From Theobroma cacao (taxonomy: Eukaryota; Streptophyta; Magnoliopsida; Malvales; Malvaceae): a DNA stretch of 64,000 nucleotides. Both the position numbers and the translations under genes were made by a program. A model generated the notes under the pieces. It worked only from the letters and a program-made list of their open reading frames with translations, was not told the DNA's origin and ran no database searches. Location of the stretch: assembly GCF_000208745.1 (NCBI RefSeq), contig NC_030851.1, forward strand, positions 11,121,616-11,185,615, read 5' to 3'. Shown here one piece after another: positions 10,442 to 21,711 of this stretch (position 1 is the first letter of the stretch; every line of letters starts with the position of its first letter).

Positions 10442-13400
10442 TTAAGCACAACACAAGGAAGCCCTTTGTTTCACTAGCAACTCCTTTAGTTTGTTTACAA
10501 GCGGGGGGTTATCGCACATGTATTCTAGGAATGACTTCCTCAAGCTCTGCAACAACTCTGCATCATTGTTGCCTGGGCTAACATTAAGCAGCTTTGTAAA
10601 GAGATCCTTCCATAGGTTGACGTTCCAGTATCTGAAAGCAATCGTGCAAAGCTAATGGAAGTTAAGAGAGCTGACATTGCCAATCAAGAAAGAGATATAA
10701 GGAAATATGGCTCTTTACTTGTGGTGAATTTTTAAATTTTAAAGTAACCCTTGCCAATGGATCAGAAGCTAATTAAGAAATTGGCACCCGAACTGAAGAA
10801 CTACAATACCGTTCAAAAGAACAATACCTTTTAAAAGATGATTTTGGCAGATAAATGTAATCATCATCTGAGGCTTTCTTTTCAATTTCCATGTAAGTAT
10901 TATGCAGCATCATATGGACAACAACACACAGGCCATATGTGTCCACCTGATGATAAATGACACAGCATGGTCAAGGTAATCACTCTGATGAAATTAAACA
11001 CACCAATTTGCAATGGTTCATGAAGCAGATACTTACCTGGAAGGTCCATGGTTTTTTCTCCTGCATTTGAATACAACGAAAGCCAGAAGTTCGACAATCA
11101 CCTGTAAATTCTGTGTTGTCTGGAAAAAGATGCAGGTCTATCCCCCTCCCCCAGTCAACAAGGCAAAGACCCTTCAAAATAAAACTCTTTAAGTATATAT
11201 AATTGTCAAATGTCAACCATAAAATTCTAATTTTCAATTCAAGCGGAATTAACCTGATCATGCCAAGGGCCAGTTCGATCTTTAAAGCCATCTTCTGAGA
11301 GGTCATCCCTGCAAAATGTCAAAAATCTATGTATTACATGCCAAAACACTAAAAATCAAACTTAAATGAAAAAAGACTAAAATAAAAATTGTATTACACT
11401 AAATATATGTTAACAATGACTCTCAAGCCAAAGCTGGACTTGATAAAATAACTAAATAAGCATTAAAAATTTTATAATATGTTTTTGAATTATTTGAAAA
11501 GGGAAAAGCAGGAGTGTAGGAGTATTGCATAAATATCTTCATGACTTTAGTGAACGGTTACAGATGGCTTATACATTGGTTCGCCAGTCTACCTACATGT
11601 GACACTACTCTGCATTCAAGGATACTTTTCAATGCTTCTTAAAAAATATCAAGTGCAATGTCATTCAAATTCAATCATCAGGAGTGTCGGGTTTATTGTG
11701 GTAGAATTACAACTCAAAGTAGAAGTCTAACAGTTCTATGGCCATTAGTGTCATTAGTGTTCCTTTTATGAACATTGTTTTTATATTTCTTTTGTGATGT
11801 TTGGTAATTAGCATATCAAGTACTATGCTAAAGTTACATGAAAGTCCTGGAAAACATATAGTCATGATCTATAGTGGTGAAAAGAAAAAAGGTCACTTAC
11901 TTAGAATAGCGAATCAGAAGATTATCAGGCTTGAAATCGCCATGAATGATGCCAACCCTATGCAAAGTTTCCAACATGTAAAGCATCTCTGTAGTGTAAT
12001 AAATACATAATACCTCCTCCATGGACTTGCCAGTAACCACATAAGAATTAATCGCATCCTGTACAATGCAAGGGCAAATATTATAGAAGACACCTTTTTC
12101 CCTTTACTTTTTTACTATTTGGTTGGAGCTATGCAAGGCGCAAAAACCTACCTGAAGTGTCCCGTGAGATAGATAGTCACACACAAGTATGCTACAGTCG
12201 GAATAGATATGAATTTTCTGAGCAGAACCAAAGTTTGATCTCTGATACAATGAAATAAAGGAAATCATAAAAGCTCATCAGCCCAGAATATACTTATAAA
12301 TGATGTAAGGTGATAGACATCTTGAACTGTTATACCTGTTTGTCTAAGATGCGTTCGTCAAGTTGACGGTACATGTAGAATTCCCAAGGGAAAGCAGGCT
12401 TTTGTATCTGCAAAAAGGATTTTGTAATGTTAGGACAGAGTCCAGGATGTGAAACTGTGATCTTTATTATAGATCAAGGTTAACAATAACCTTTAATGCA
12501 ACAACATCATCAGGATTGCTATCAATGTATGCTTTAAATACTTGAGCAAAGCCACCCTGACCAGCACACCCCTTGATCTGATACTTCTTTCCACCTTTGA
12601 AAATAAAGGCAAAAAATAATAATAAATAAATTTTAATTCCCTATAATGAATTTGTGTGTTTCTAAAAAATTAAAAATTCATAGAATAGATGGTAGCTTAT
12701 TAATACAATTCTTGGCTCTCTAAACTCATTGATATATTGTAAAGAGATTTTTTCAATTAAGACAAGAGTAAACCTTGGAATCTCCATTGCACTCAAAAAT
12801 GAAGCACACTCTACAAGTTCTACAGATGGGATAATACCTCTCAAAATTGAAAGAAGCAGTAGATATTGCACAAAACTAGGTTCTCAAAAGATTTTTTATG
12901 CACCAAGAATGTGCCTATCTTAAAGACAAAACACCGCTATACTCTTCTTAAACAATCTCTGTTTCTCTTGTTCTAGATCTGTGTTGGTATTTTATTTCAA
13001 ATACTTGTCATTTTTTTCCCATGCAGGATCCAGCCTAACAAGCTCTATAGCCCTTCGGCACACTTACAAAATGCGGTGTAAACTTTCATGTGCAGCAGAA
13101 AGTACAAATACCTCATATAGAGAGGCCTTCAACAATAGTTATAAACAAGCGGTAGATTAAATTTCCATATAATACTTACTCCATCACTGTGCATACAGAT
13201 ATTCTTCAATATTTCATGATTTTCATCAATTACTACGGAATAGAGTCCAGAAAATTGGTGATGATGAGACTAAGAGAACCAAAGACAAGGTGAAAGAAGT
13301 TGCCAGCAAATATGGTCATGTCATTAGAGTGTTAAGCAAAGCTGTATATTAATGTTGGCAGCAAATTTTGATCTCATAGTTTACTTCTAAACTTCATCCT

Positions 13401-15574
13401 AGCCTTTAAATCTCATTAATTATTGAAATCAATCTGATTTTTTAAATATTGGTTAGAAAACTTTCAAATAATCATATACTTATTTCAAAGCAACAAGCCA
13501 GAATCATGTTGCAAAATCATGAAAATTACCTATCTCAATAATTTTATTCCTCGATGATTTTTTCAAAGAAGATAAGGCTACTTTTCCAGAGTAAACTTTC
13601 TTACTCAGGTGGTATCCCTGAAATAAATGTCAAAAGGCTAGAATAAGACTAATCAGGAATAAGACTGGAAAATTGGAGAGAAAAGCAAAATATATATATA
13701 TATATATATAAGCAAACTGTCTCACATCATATTTTGTAATTTGAGGATGTATCTTCTTTGAAAGCTCTTCTATCGTGAAGGTGGACCATGGATTAATAAA
13801 TTTTTTTCCAAACTCAGCTGGTTCACTCCCGTCAATCTGCAGTACATTAATGTGAAAGCTTGAGGATCAAAAAATTGGAAGAAGAAAAAACAAAGGTTTA
13901 CCCAGCCAGCATTTTAACCACATTTCCTAACCTCAAATGAAAGGCATGGTGTGATGTAAGACTCTTTATGGGTGAAATGTTAATCGATGATACCCAATTA
14001 GGCATTCGTTAAAACGGTAAAAAAGAAATAGCTGATGCTGAAGCATTAGGCATTCATTTAGAAAAGAGTCAAAAGACTGAACACCAAAATTTCATTCCCT
14101 GAAACTTCAAACCTATAAGTACATACTTAAGAAGAAAAACTACAAAAATCCCATGCATAAGAGGAAAAGTCTTTTGCATTTGCCCAATATTTACACAAAG
14201 TTCATAAGATGATGCATAGTGAAACTCATCAGCAATATTTGCAAATGTTTATAAATTGATAGACTTCTACTTGCAAACTATACTGTATTATGCACGCATG
14301 CATTCACACAGTCATATCATATGTGCTTGGACAATTCAGGGAAAATGTTTAGAAACCACATGAGTTCCTTTTCCTGGTTAAGCTTTAATTACCTTCCCAA
14401 ATGAGGAACCATTAAGCCTATCAGACATTCTTTTAACAAATAAGGATTGTGCCCCCTTCAGCTTCTCAAGCGGGTCAGCTTTCCTATTCTCAGAACATGA
14501 TCAAAGCATCAAAACATAAATGATGAATCCCAACTAACAAAAACTTAAAATTCAAATAAAGAGAAAAACCTTGAAATACCAATCTGATAAACCGTGTGTG
14601 CTTCCTTCCACTTCCCTTTGGCTTCAAGGAAATATGCATACCACTCATAAAGTAGAGAATGTCCAATACAAATCTCATTCTCCTCTATTTCTCTAAAAAC
14701 ACTTTCGAAATCTTTACTACCTTCCAACTGAAAGAACCACGAAATTTAGTTGATGCAACATTACCAAATCCACAGCAAAATTGAAGCATTACTTGTAAAT
14801 AAAAAAACTCAAATATATCCAATACTATATTGACCAAACCAAATAATAGAATAATTTGTTGTCTCTAAATGCCTCCTAGGTGGATACCGGAAATCTCATT
14901 ACCACAGAAATATTTTCAAATCCTGAACCAAACGGCCCCTTAATGTACAAGCGAAATTCAAGCAGTACTAAAATGCAAAAGCAATAACTCAATTAACCTA
15001 TTTCAGATATCTGAACCCTCAAAAATATCCACTACGAACATGATTACATAAGTTAAGAAAATTTCCAATTCTCTCTCTATGTACGGGCACATAAGCTCGA
15101 ACGATATAAATTACACAGGATACGAAAAATCAAATTAAACCCATCAAATAATTGACCCATCAAACCGAATAAGTAATAGCAACATCCCGAAAAATCCCCC
15201 AATTCAGTTACATTTTAAAATTTTCAAAAGCTAGACAAAACCCCAGGAGCAAGAGTAAGTAGCTATAATTACATAAATGAACCAAATCTTGAGAAATCTG
15301 AGGTCGTTTCGGTACTTGGCATTGTGCTTGAAAGTAGAGATACAATCTGATAAAAGATTGTCGAGATCTGCACCGGTGCGGTTCCCTGAGTACCATTCAT
15401 CCAATGCCTTCTTTATCGACCTGGATTCGAAACATGTTAGTAAAAGAAAATCAGTTCACAGCAAACAATTATTGAAACTCAATTCTAAGAAGAAAGAGAA
15501 GAATACGTGAGCCATGGGAAGAGAGGGTCGTGAGCAGAGGAGGAATCATTCGATTCTGTGAGAATTACACCCAT
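10442..15574 (-). CDS. BUB1: Mitotic checkpoint kinase BUB1 (short plant form)
   Basis: Fourteen coding exons join in frame to 528 codons: 15507-15574, 15273-15420, 14570-14727, 14393-14483, 13726-13836, 13530-13617, 12491-12594, 12336-12407, 12152-12241, 11901-12058, 11254-11308, 11037-11171, 10828-10946, 10442-10631. All borders are GT..AG. The N-terminus (about residues 17-135) is the Mad3/BUB1 TPR-like domain (DPLFPWL, FKHNAKYRNDLRFLKIWF, LLYEWYAYFLEAKGKWKEA). This domain targets kinetochore scaffold proteins in the family. The kinase domain follows: glycine loop GQGGFAQV (233-240), VALK lysine 256, catalytic loop HGDFKPDNLL (Asp351), DWG at 387-389 in place of DFG, then SGFRCIQM and KPWTFQVDTYG. 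The missing long middle region fits short plant BUB1s. It should monitor kinetochore attachment in mitosis. The first ATG follows no in-frame alternative; the next ATG would cut into the domain. Confidence 0.93.
13691..13711. repeat. (TA)10 microsatellite in a BUB1 intron
   Basis: An uninterrupted TA run lies 14 bp beyond the donor of the fifth coding exon (13726). It is probably length-variable between individuals. Confidence 0.9.
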
Positions 15575-16199
15575 TTTTTTTTTCCGACTCCTTTTTCAGT
15601 GCGGGATTGGGAAAACGAGGGAGGATTTAAAATAAGAGGGAAATAATTGCTTTTCAAATTCGTAGGTTTGGGCGCCGGTGGGTCCCAATTTATAAGGAAA
15701 TTTTTGACTAAATATTTAAATAAATTGTCAAATTATATTAAAAAAGTCAATTTAATTTTTATTTTTTATATGTTTTAATATAATTTTAAATTTTTATTTT
15801 GAATTAAATAAATCTATTTTATTAACTCTTTACTAACTTCCATTAATTAACGATACAATCAGTAATTTCTGATGTTATATCATTTACCATATGACATATT
15901 GATGTGTCATCTTGATAACATTGATAAATGATGTAACCTAAACAATTGTTTATTAAGAATTAGTTTTTTTTTCCTTTTACCCATTCAATTGTCCAAAAAT
16001 TATTAATTAGAGATTTAAAAAATTAAAAAAACTAATTATTTCAAACTGATCAACATTTCTTAACAAACAAATACCATCTTCTTAACTAATTACCATTTTC
16101 TTAATTGAAGCCTTCTTTCCTAGTACAAAAAACCTTATTCAATTTTTTCAGTTTGATTGAAGCCATTTTGCTCACAAACAAATATTTACTTTCTTTAAC
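15575..16199. other. BUB1 upstream region and AT-rich MITE-like sequence
   Basis: 15575-15690 is the GC-richer leader and promoter side of BUB1. From about 15700 to 15970 the sequence (AATAAATTGTCAAATT, then ATCATTTACCATATGACA) resembles the long-TIR elements near 46.7 and 56.4 kb, and may be a decayed copy. Confidence 0.35.
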
Positions 16200-16484
16200 A
16201 TTCTCTAAACCCAATGTCTTATAGTTAGAATGTCTTCTCCCTGTCTGCAATTCTTATTTTTTTCTAAAATCATTTTTTGTGCAATCTTGAATTTTCAAAA
16301 ACTGTGAAAGGTGTGGAGAGAGAATCTATTATTAACTTCTTTTTCTTCTAAAATCCTATTTGAGTATTCTCGAATTTCTCTACATTCTCTAAACCAACGT
16401 ACCTTATAATTAGAATGTCATCTTCCTATATGCAATTCCTATTTCTTTTTTAAAAATCGTTCTTTAGATAGTTTTGAATTTTAG
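16200..16484. repeat. Diverged direct repeat of about 100 bp
   Basis: 16199-16300 and 16382-16484 share ACATTCTCTAAACC, CTTATA-TTAGAATGTC, TGCAATTC and a TTGAATTTT end, with about 80 bp between the copies. It lies just past the 3' end of the older copia element. Confidence 0.6.
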
Positions 16485-16812
16485 AAAAGAATTTGAGAAT
16501 ACCCAGATACAATTTGGCAAATAGGAAGATAGATTCTTTCCACATTTTTCCATTATAGATCTTATTATGAGCTACATACATTGTAGCCTTACTATCACAA
16601 TATATGAAAATGGCTGGCATTAGTTGTAGCCACAACTTTATATCTAATAACAAATTTATCAGCCATTCTACTTCTTTTCCAACAACAACTAATGCTAAAA
16701 ATTCATATTCCATTGTAGAATGTGTAATACAAGTCTACTTCTTAGATACCCAACTAATGGCACCACGTCCTAAGGTAAAAATCCATCATAATGTGGATTT
16801 ATTGTCATAAAT
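16485..16812 (-). mobile_element. Copia element B: RNase H part left of the nested insertion
   Basis: The minus-strand translation gives the copia RNase H block: DNKST at the insertion edge, GRGAISWVSKK, HSTMEYEFLALV, EWLINLLLDI, CDSKATM. At least two in-frame stops are present. This continues the RT/RNase H reading that stops at 21712 on the far side of element A, so the two pieces are one older element split by A. The 3' LTR of B was not identified. Confidence 0.8.
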
Positions 16813-17060
16813 TAAAGAGTTTGAATACTCTCTTGAATGATTTATTCGATTAATATTCATTTGTTTATATACAAGTCATAACATCAATATAAAAGGAAAA
16901 CAATCTGTACAATAAAGTGTAATGCTTAAATAAAGATTGGAACATCCTATAATGAAGGGAATTAGATCAAGAAATTATATCACTAAGTCAAGAAGCATAT
17001 CTGTCATGATCCCCATTATCCTTCATTATGATATCTGTTATGATTCTCTAATATCTTTCA
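16813..17060 (-). repeat. 3' LTR of copia element A
   Basis: Aligns end to end with 21455-21711. On the plus strand it begins TAAAGAGTTTG where the other copy has TGAAGTGTTTG, so the terminal CA of the element strand has decayed. It is preceded (element strand) by CCAACTTGAGGTTGAG, a degraded version of the usual copia polypurine tract. Confidence 0.85.
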
Positions 17061-17084
17061 TTACTCAACCTCAAGTTGGAGCAT

Positions 17085-18600
17085 GAAGATTAGTAATGCC
17101 TAACTTGGCCATTAAATCATGGAAACGATTTTGTCTAAGAGCCTTAGCAAAAATGTCTACCAACTGAAATTATGATGAGATGGATTGTGGAATAAAGGTT
17201 CTGGACTAGATATGTTGTTTGATAAAATGATAGTCTATCTCGATGTGCTTGGTACGTTCATGAAAGATCGTATTCGCAGTAATGTGAAGTGTAGCTTGAT
17301 TGTCACAAAATAATGAAGCTGGTGATGGGTGTGAAATTTAAAGGTCAGCTAATAATCTAAGAAGCCATATAATCTCACTTGCCGTCATGGCCATGGCCCT
17401 ATACTCTGCTTCTGCGGAGGAACGAGAAACAACTGACTATTTCTTGGATCGCCATGAAATAGGAGATGAACCAAGAAAGATGATGTATCCTGCGGTTGAC
17501 CTACGTGTCGTTGGACAACTTGCCCAATCTACATCACAGTAAGCTTTGAGGGTCAACTAACTATTAACAAGAAGCAACAAACCCTAGCTTGGGGACCTTT
17601 TCAGATATCTAAGAACATGTAGAGCTGCATCAAAATAAGGCTGACATGGGTAATGCATAAACTGACTTAGTACATGAACGACAAAGCTAATATCAGGTCT
17701 TATAATGGTGAGATATAATACTCTTTCAATTAACCTTCTATACTGTCGTAGATCTGAATAAAGTGGTCCTTTATCAGGATCAATTTTAACCTGCCGGTCC
17801 ATAGGTGACGATGCGGGTTTGCAACCAATGAGGTCGCTATCTGCCAATATATCAAGCACATATTTCTGCTGGCTTAAGACAATGCTGGATGGAGAATGTG
17901 CCACCTCAATGCCTAAAAAAGATTTTAGCTTGCCCAAATCTTTAATACAAAATTCACGATCCAAGTAAGCCTTTAGTTGGGAAATCTTGAGTGCATCAAT
18001 CCCTGTTACTATAATGTCATCAACGTAGATTAATACTGCAACAAATGACTCCTTGGTAAAGTACGTGAATAGAGAATGATCGGCATGAGATTGAACAAAT
18101 CCAATGGCTAGTAAGGAATTAGTGAACTTTTGATAGCAATTTTGTGATGCTTGACTAAGTCCATAGAGAGATTTCTTGAGTCGATGGACACGCTACTCCT
18201 CATTTCTAGCAGAGCCCTTAGGTATTTTCATGTAGACTTCTTCTTCTAAATCCCTATGTAAAAAGGCATTGTTGACGTCCAGTTGGTGTAACTCCCAATG
18301 ATGTACGACAGCGATAGCCAAAAGACAGCGTATTGTGACCAAGTTTGCAACCGGAGCAAAGGTCTCATGGAAATCCACCTTTTCAATTTGTGTATAGCCT
18401 TTAGCGACGAGCCTTGCTTTATAACGTTCTACTGTTCCATTTGGATTGTATTTGATTTTATACACCCATTTAGAATCAATGGCTCGTTTTTTGGAAGGTA
18501 GAGAGGTCAAAGTCCAAGCATTATTTACTTCTAAAGCAGATATCTCCTTAGCCATGGCATCACGCCAATGTTATATTTTGACTGCTTGAAAAAATGATTT
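17085..18600 (-). pseudogene. Element A reverse transcriptase and RNase H, broken
   Basis: RT blocks: [20 protein letters not shown] near 18440, YVDD catalytic box at 18016-18027, and an SFLGIEVAH to VLSQFM stretch at 17650-17920. RNase H follows, with SSAEAEYRAM near 17400 and CDNQATLHI near 17300. A stop interrupts ISWRSKK just before the AEAEYRAM block, and other frame breaks occur. It is not expected to give an active enzyme. Confidence 0.85.
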
Positions 18601-18920
18601 TGGCTCATCAATGGCTAAGATGGCCGCTAAGAACACATTGTGAGCTCTGAAAAATTTAGAGTAAGAAATATTGTGGGATAAAGGATATACCGTCGAGTTG
18701 ACCGAAAGAGAGGAAGAGTGAGAATCAAGAACAAGTAAGGAGGGCAAATATAATCATATCCAGATAGTTGCTTCGATACTTGTCGCTGTCGTTTGATAGG
18801 AATAGCATTATGTTGTTCTGTATGTGATGAAGAAACGTTATTCTCTTGTATTGCCATCCTTAGCTCAATCAAAAGGGAGATAGAATCGTCAGTTTGGTTG
18901 ATGTTGTTTTCCAAATGTGT

Positions 18921-20400
18921 TTACTCTTCTTGGGGGTACATTGATGATGTAACCTCCTGGTTTTGTTCCAAATGTTGCGGCATTTGTGAATTGTCTATTG
19001 GTTTTTGCTGCAAGATGCGTTCAAGGCTTGAGTGTCCAAGAGGTTTATCAAATGGACTAAAAGAAGTGGTTTGTGTATGTTGATGTGCACCCTCAGTCGT
19101 TGAATTGTTAACTTTCGTTTTGTCAAATGGGAATGTTCCTTCCCAAAATTGCACATATCGAGAAACATATATCTTTTTACTCTCAATATCATATATGCGA
19201 TATCCCTTTTGCCCTGAAGGGTAGCCAACAAAGATTCCTGGTTTACTCCGAAAGGCAAATTTATCACGAGGCTTGTTGTTGACATGTCTATAATAGAGGT
19301 ATCCACAAAATCTGAGATGATCATATGATAGAGGTCAGCCAAGCAATTTCTCATACGGAGTCTAATTGTCTATAACTAAGAGTGGCATATGGTTGATCAG
19401 ATATGCTGCAGTGAGTACACATTCAACCCAAAAAGTAATGCGAAGGTTAGCTTAAAATCGAAGTGCTCATGCTACTTCTAAGAAGTGGTGATGTTTGCAT
19501 TCCACCACACCATTTTGCTGACGTGTGTTTGTGCAATTGGTTTATTTTTCCATGCAATGCTCAAAATAATGATCCACAAAATCTTCATGTTTAAATTGTA
19601 AACCGTTGTCTATTCGCAATAACTTAATTTGTGCATTGAATTGTGTCTTGACCCATTGGAAGAGATAAAGTAAGAGATTTCTAGTTTCTGATTTATGCTT
19701 CATAAGAAAAACCCATGTTGCCTGACTATAATCATTTACAATAGTGAGAAAATAATGTGCTTTTGAAAAGGATGTAATGTGATAAAGCCCCCAAATGTCA
19801 CAATGAATTAAATCAAAGGCATGCAAACTTTTATTTCTGTGAATTGGGAAAGGCGATCTAGTTTGTTTCGCTCTACAATAAGGATCACAAAGAAAGTTGT
19901 TCTTTCTGGTGCAAGTGACAAATAAATTTAGAACTACTAAAAAATGATCCAAAGGAATGTGCCCCAATCGATTATGCCACAATAATGCATTATCTTTGCC
20001 TTTAGCCAAAAGAACGTTGCCCGCCCTCATTGGCTCCAAGTAGTATAATCCATTTTACACTTTATCCACTCCAATCAGCTTCCTTGACAGAAAGTCCTGT
20101 GTCACACAAAAATCAGGTCCAAAGATGAGTAAACAGTTCAAGTCATGAGTTATTTTGCTCATAGATAGCAAATAAAAACAAAAATCAGGCATTTAACCAT
20201 GTTGAACAAACTGTTGATTTGATGAGTGATATGAGTTGTGGCCCCAATATTAGTCATCCATGAGTTGTTCTTGCCAAATGATTTATCGAAAAAATTTGTA
20301 CTATGGACATTTAAGGCCTTGTTGACTGTTGGTCCAATATTAGAGTTGGACTTATTTGTTTGTCGGCCCAATAGATCCATAAGTTGTTCGTATTGGGTTT
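18921..20400 (-). pseudogene. Element A protease and integrase, broken
   Basis: The integrase part has LLWHNRLGHIPLDHF, a CRAKQTRSPFPI zinc-module end, HCDIWG and RIDNGLQFK, which carry the first two catalytic Asp residues. The protease motif DSGATxHI appears as TNIGATTHI near 20260, with the catalytic Asp replaced by Asn. Several frame changes occur between 18.9 and 19.4 kb. Confidence 0.8.
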
Positions 20401-20419
20401 ATGTGAGCCCAGGCACAGA

Positions 20420-21440
20420 TGAATAAGGTCCATGACCCATGTTTGCTTCTCCCTCAACTACAAACGCACGGATTTACGTCCCAGCCACCATCGTCGGTAT
20501 TTTTGTCAGATCTCCCTTGGGTTTTTGTCTTCACTACCAATGTGGTAGGTAGCCCACAATCTCGTAGCAAGAATCACAAGTATGCCCAATTTTGTCACAG
20601 TGAGTGCAACGGCGATGAGTTCTTTCCCCTCCACGATGGTCTCATCAATCACCTGCCTTTTGCCCACTACCATGCCTTACATCGTCGATTGTCCAGTTTC
20701 TCACCATCAAAGCAGCTCCTTCGAGCACCGTGGATAGTGATGCGACCATTACCAATTGCTTCTCTTCTTATGCCACGATCGCATAAGCTCATTCAATAGT
20801 CAACATGGGCTTTAAGTTGAGAATTTGGGAGCATGAGGTTTTATAGCTTTCGTCCAATCCTATTAAAAAGTCAAATACCTTTTCTTCCTCACGCATCTCC
20901 TACATTTGTCTCAAGACACCACAAGCGCAAACGGTAAAGGTCGAAAGGTTTATGCTTCATTCCATAAAGCTTTCAATTTTTCATAATAAGTAGAGATTGG
21001 GACCTTCTCCTGTTGTAAAAGCATAATTGCTCGCTTGAGTTCATAGACTCTAAGTGCAATGCCTTGAGTGAACCGTTCTTGGAGATCTGCCAATATTTCA
21101 CTTGCATTTTCTATATGTACTATTTTTCCCTACAAGTCTTTTGAAAAAGCATTAATTAGCTAAGATAAGACTTGCATTACATTGTACCTAACTTTGGAAA
21201 TTTGGGTAGTTGATTTCTGCCCTTCAAAACCAATCCATCCACGAACCCTACTTTGTTCTTAGATTGGAGAGCATTCAAGAAACTATGCCTTCAAGTGAAG
21301 TAATTATTCCCAGTTTCACTCAGTGGATGTGTAACAAATATTAAGCCAGGATGGTGGATACTAAATTCTCATTACCCTTACTTACCCCTTCCCCGCTCTT
21401 ATCAGCCATTAGAGAATTTTAACTTAGGTTGTCTGCAACT
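20420..21440 (-). pseudogene. Element A gag remnant
   Basis: Minus-strand sequence around 20567-20614 encodes a CCHC zinc knuckle (CTHCDKIGHTCDSC), followed by the usual YEIVGYLP. Upstream toward the primer-binding site the sequence is rich in stops and only scattered gag-like stretches are readable. Confidence 0.7.
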
Positions 21441-21442
21441 TT

Positions 21443-21454
21443 GCTATGATACCA
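21443..21454 (-). other. Primer-binding site of copia element A
   Basis: On the minus strand TGGTATCATAGC abuts the 5' LTR end. The usual plant copia primer site, complementary to initiator tRNA-Met, is TGGTATCAGAGC, so one base has changed. Confidence 0.85.
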
Positions 21455-21711
21455 TGAAGTGTTTGAATACTCTCTTGAATGATTTATTCGATTAATATGC
21501 ATTTGTTTATATACAAGTCATAGCATCAATATAAAAGGAAAACAATCTGTATAATAAACTGTAATGCTTAAATAAAGATTGTAACATCTTATAATGAAGG
21601 GAATTAAGAGAATTAGATCATGAAATTATATCACTAAGTCAAGGAGCATATCTGTCATGATCCCCACTATCCTTCACTATGATATCTATCATAATTCTTT
21701 AATATCCTTCA
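21455..21711 (-). repeat. 5' LTR of copia element A
   Basis: 257 bp, with TG..CA ends on both strands (TGAAG...CTTCA). It is longer than the 3' LTR because of an extra copy of a short AATTAGA-type motif near 21603. Confidence 0.88.

Larger units (their letters stand above)
16813..21711 (-). mobile_element. Ty1/copia element A, complete with two LTRs, decayed
   Basis: A 4.9-kb element on the minus strand, with LTRs of 248 and 257 bp starting TGAAG and ending CTTCA. Order along the minus strand: 5' LTR, tRNA-Met primer-binding site, gag with CCHC knuckle, protease, integrase, reverse transcriptase, RNase H, polypurine-like tract, 3' LTR. This is the copia gene order (integrase before RT). Stops and frameshifts break every domain. 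By eye the LTRs differ at about 15 positions plus one 8-9-bp indel. It is inserted in the RNase H region of copia element B. The flanking 5-mers (TAAAT, TTATT) match at 3 of 5 positions. Confidence 0.88.

Noticed and set aside
15600..15690. E2F-like promoter motifs upstream of BUB1 (GCGGGATT, TTTGGGCGCC)
   Set aside because: Neither matches the TTTSSCGS consensus exactly, so I did not call them as sites.
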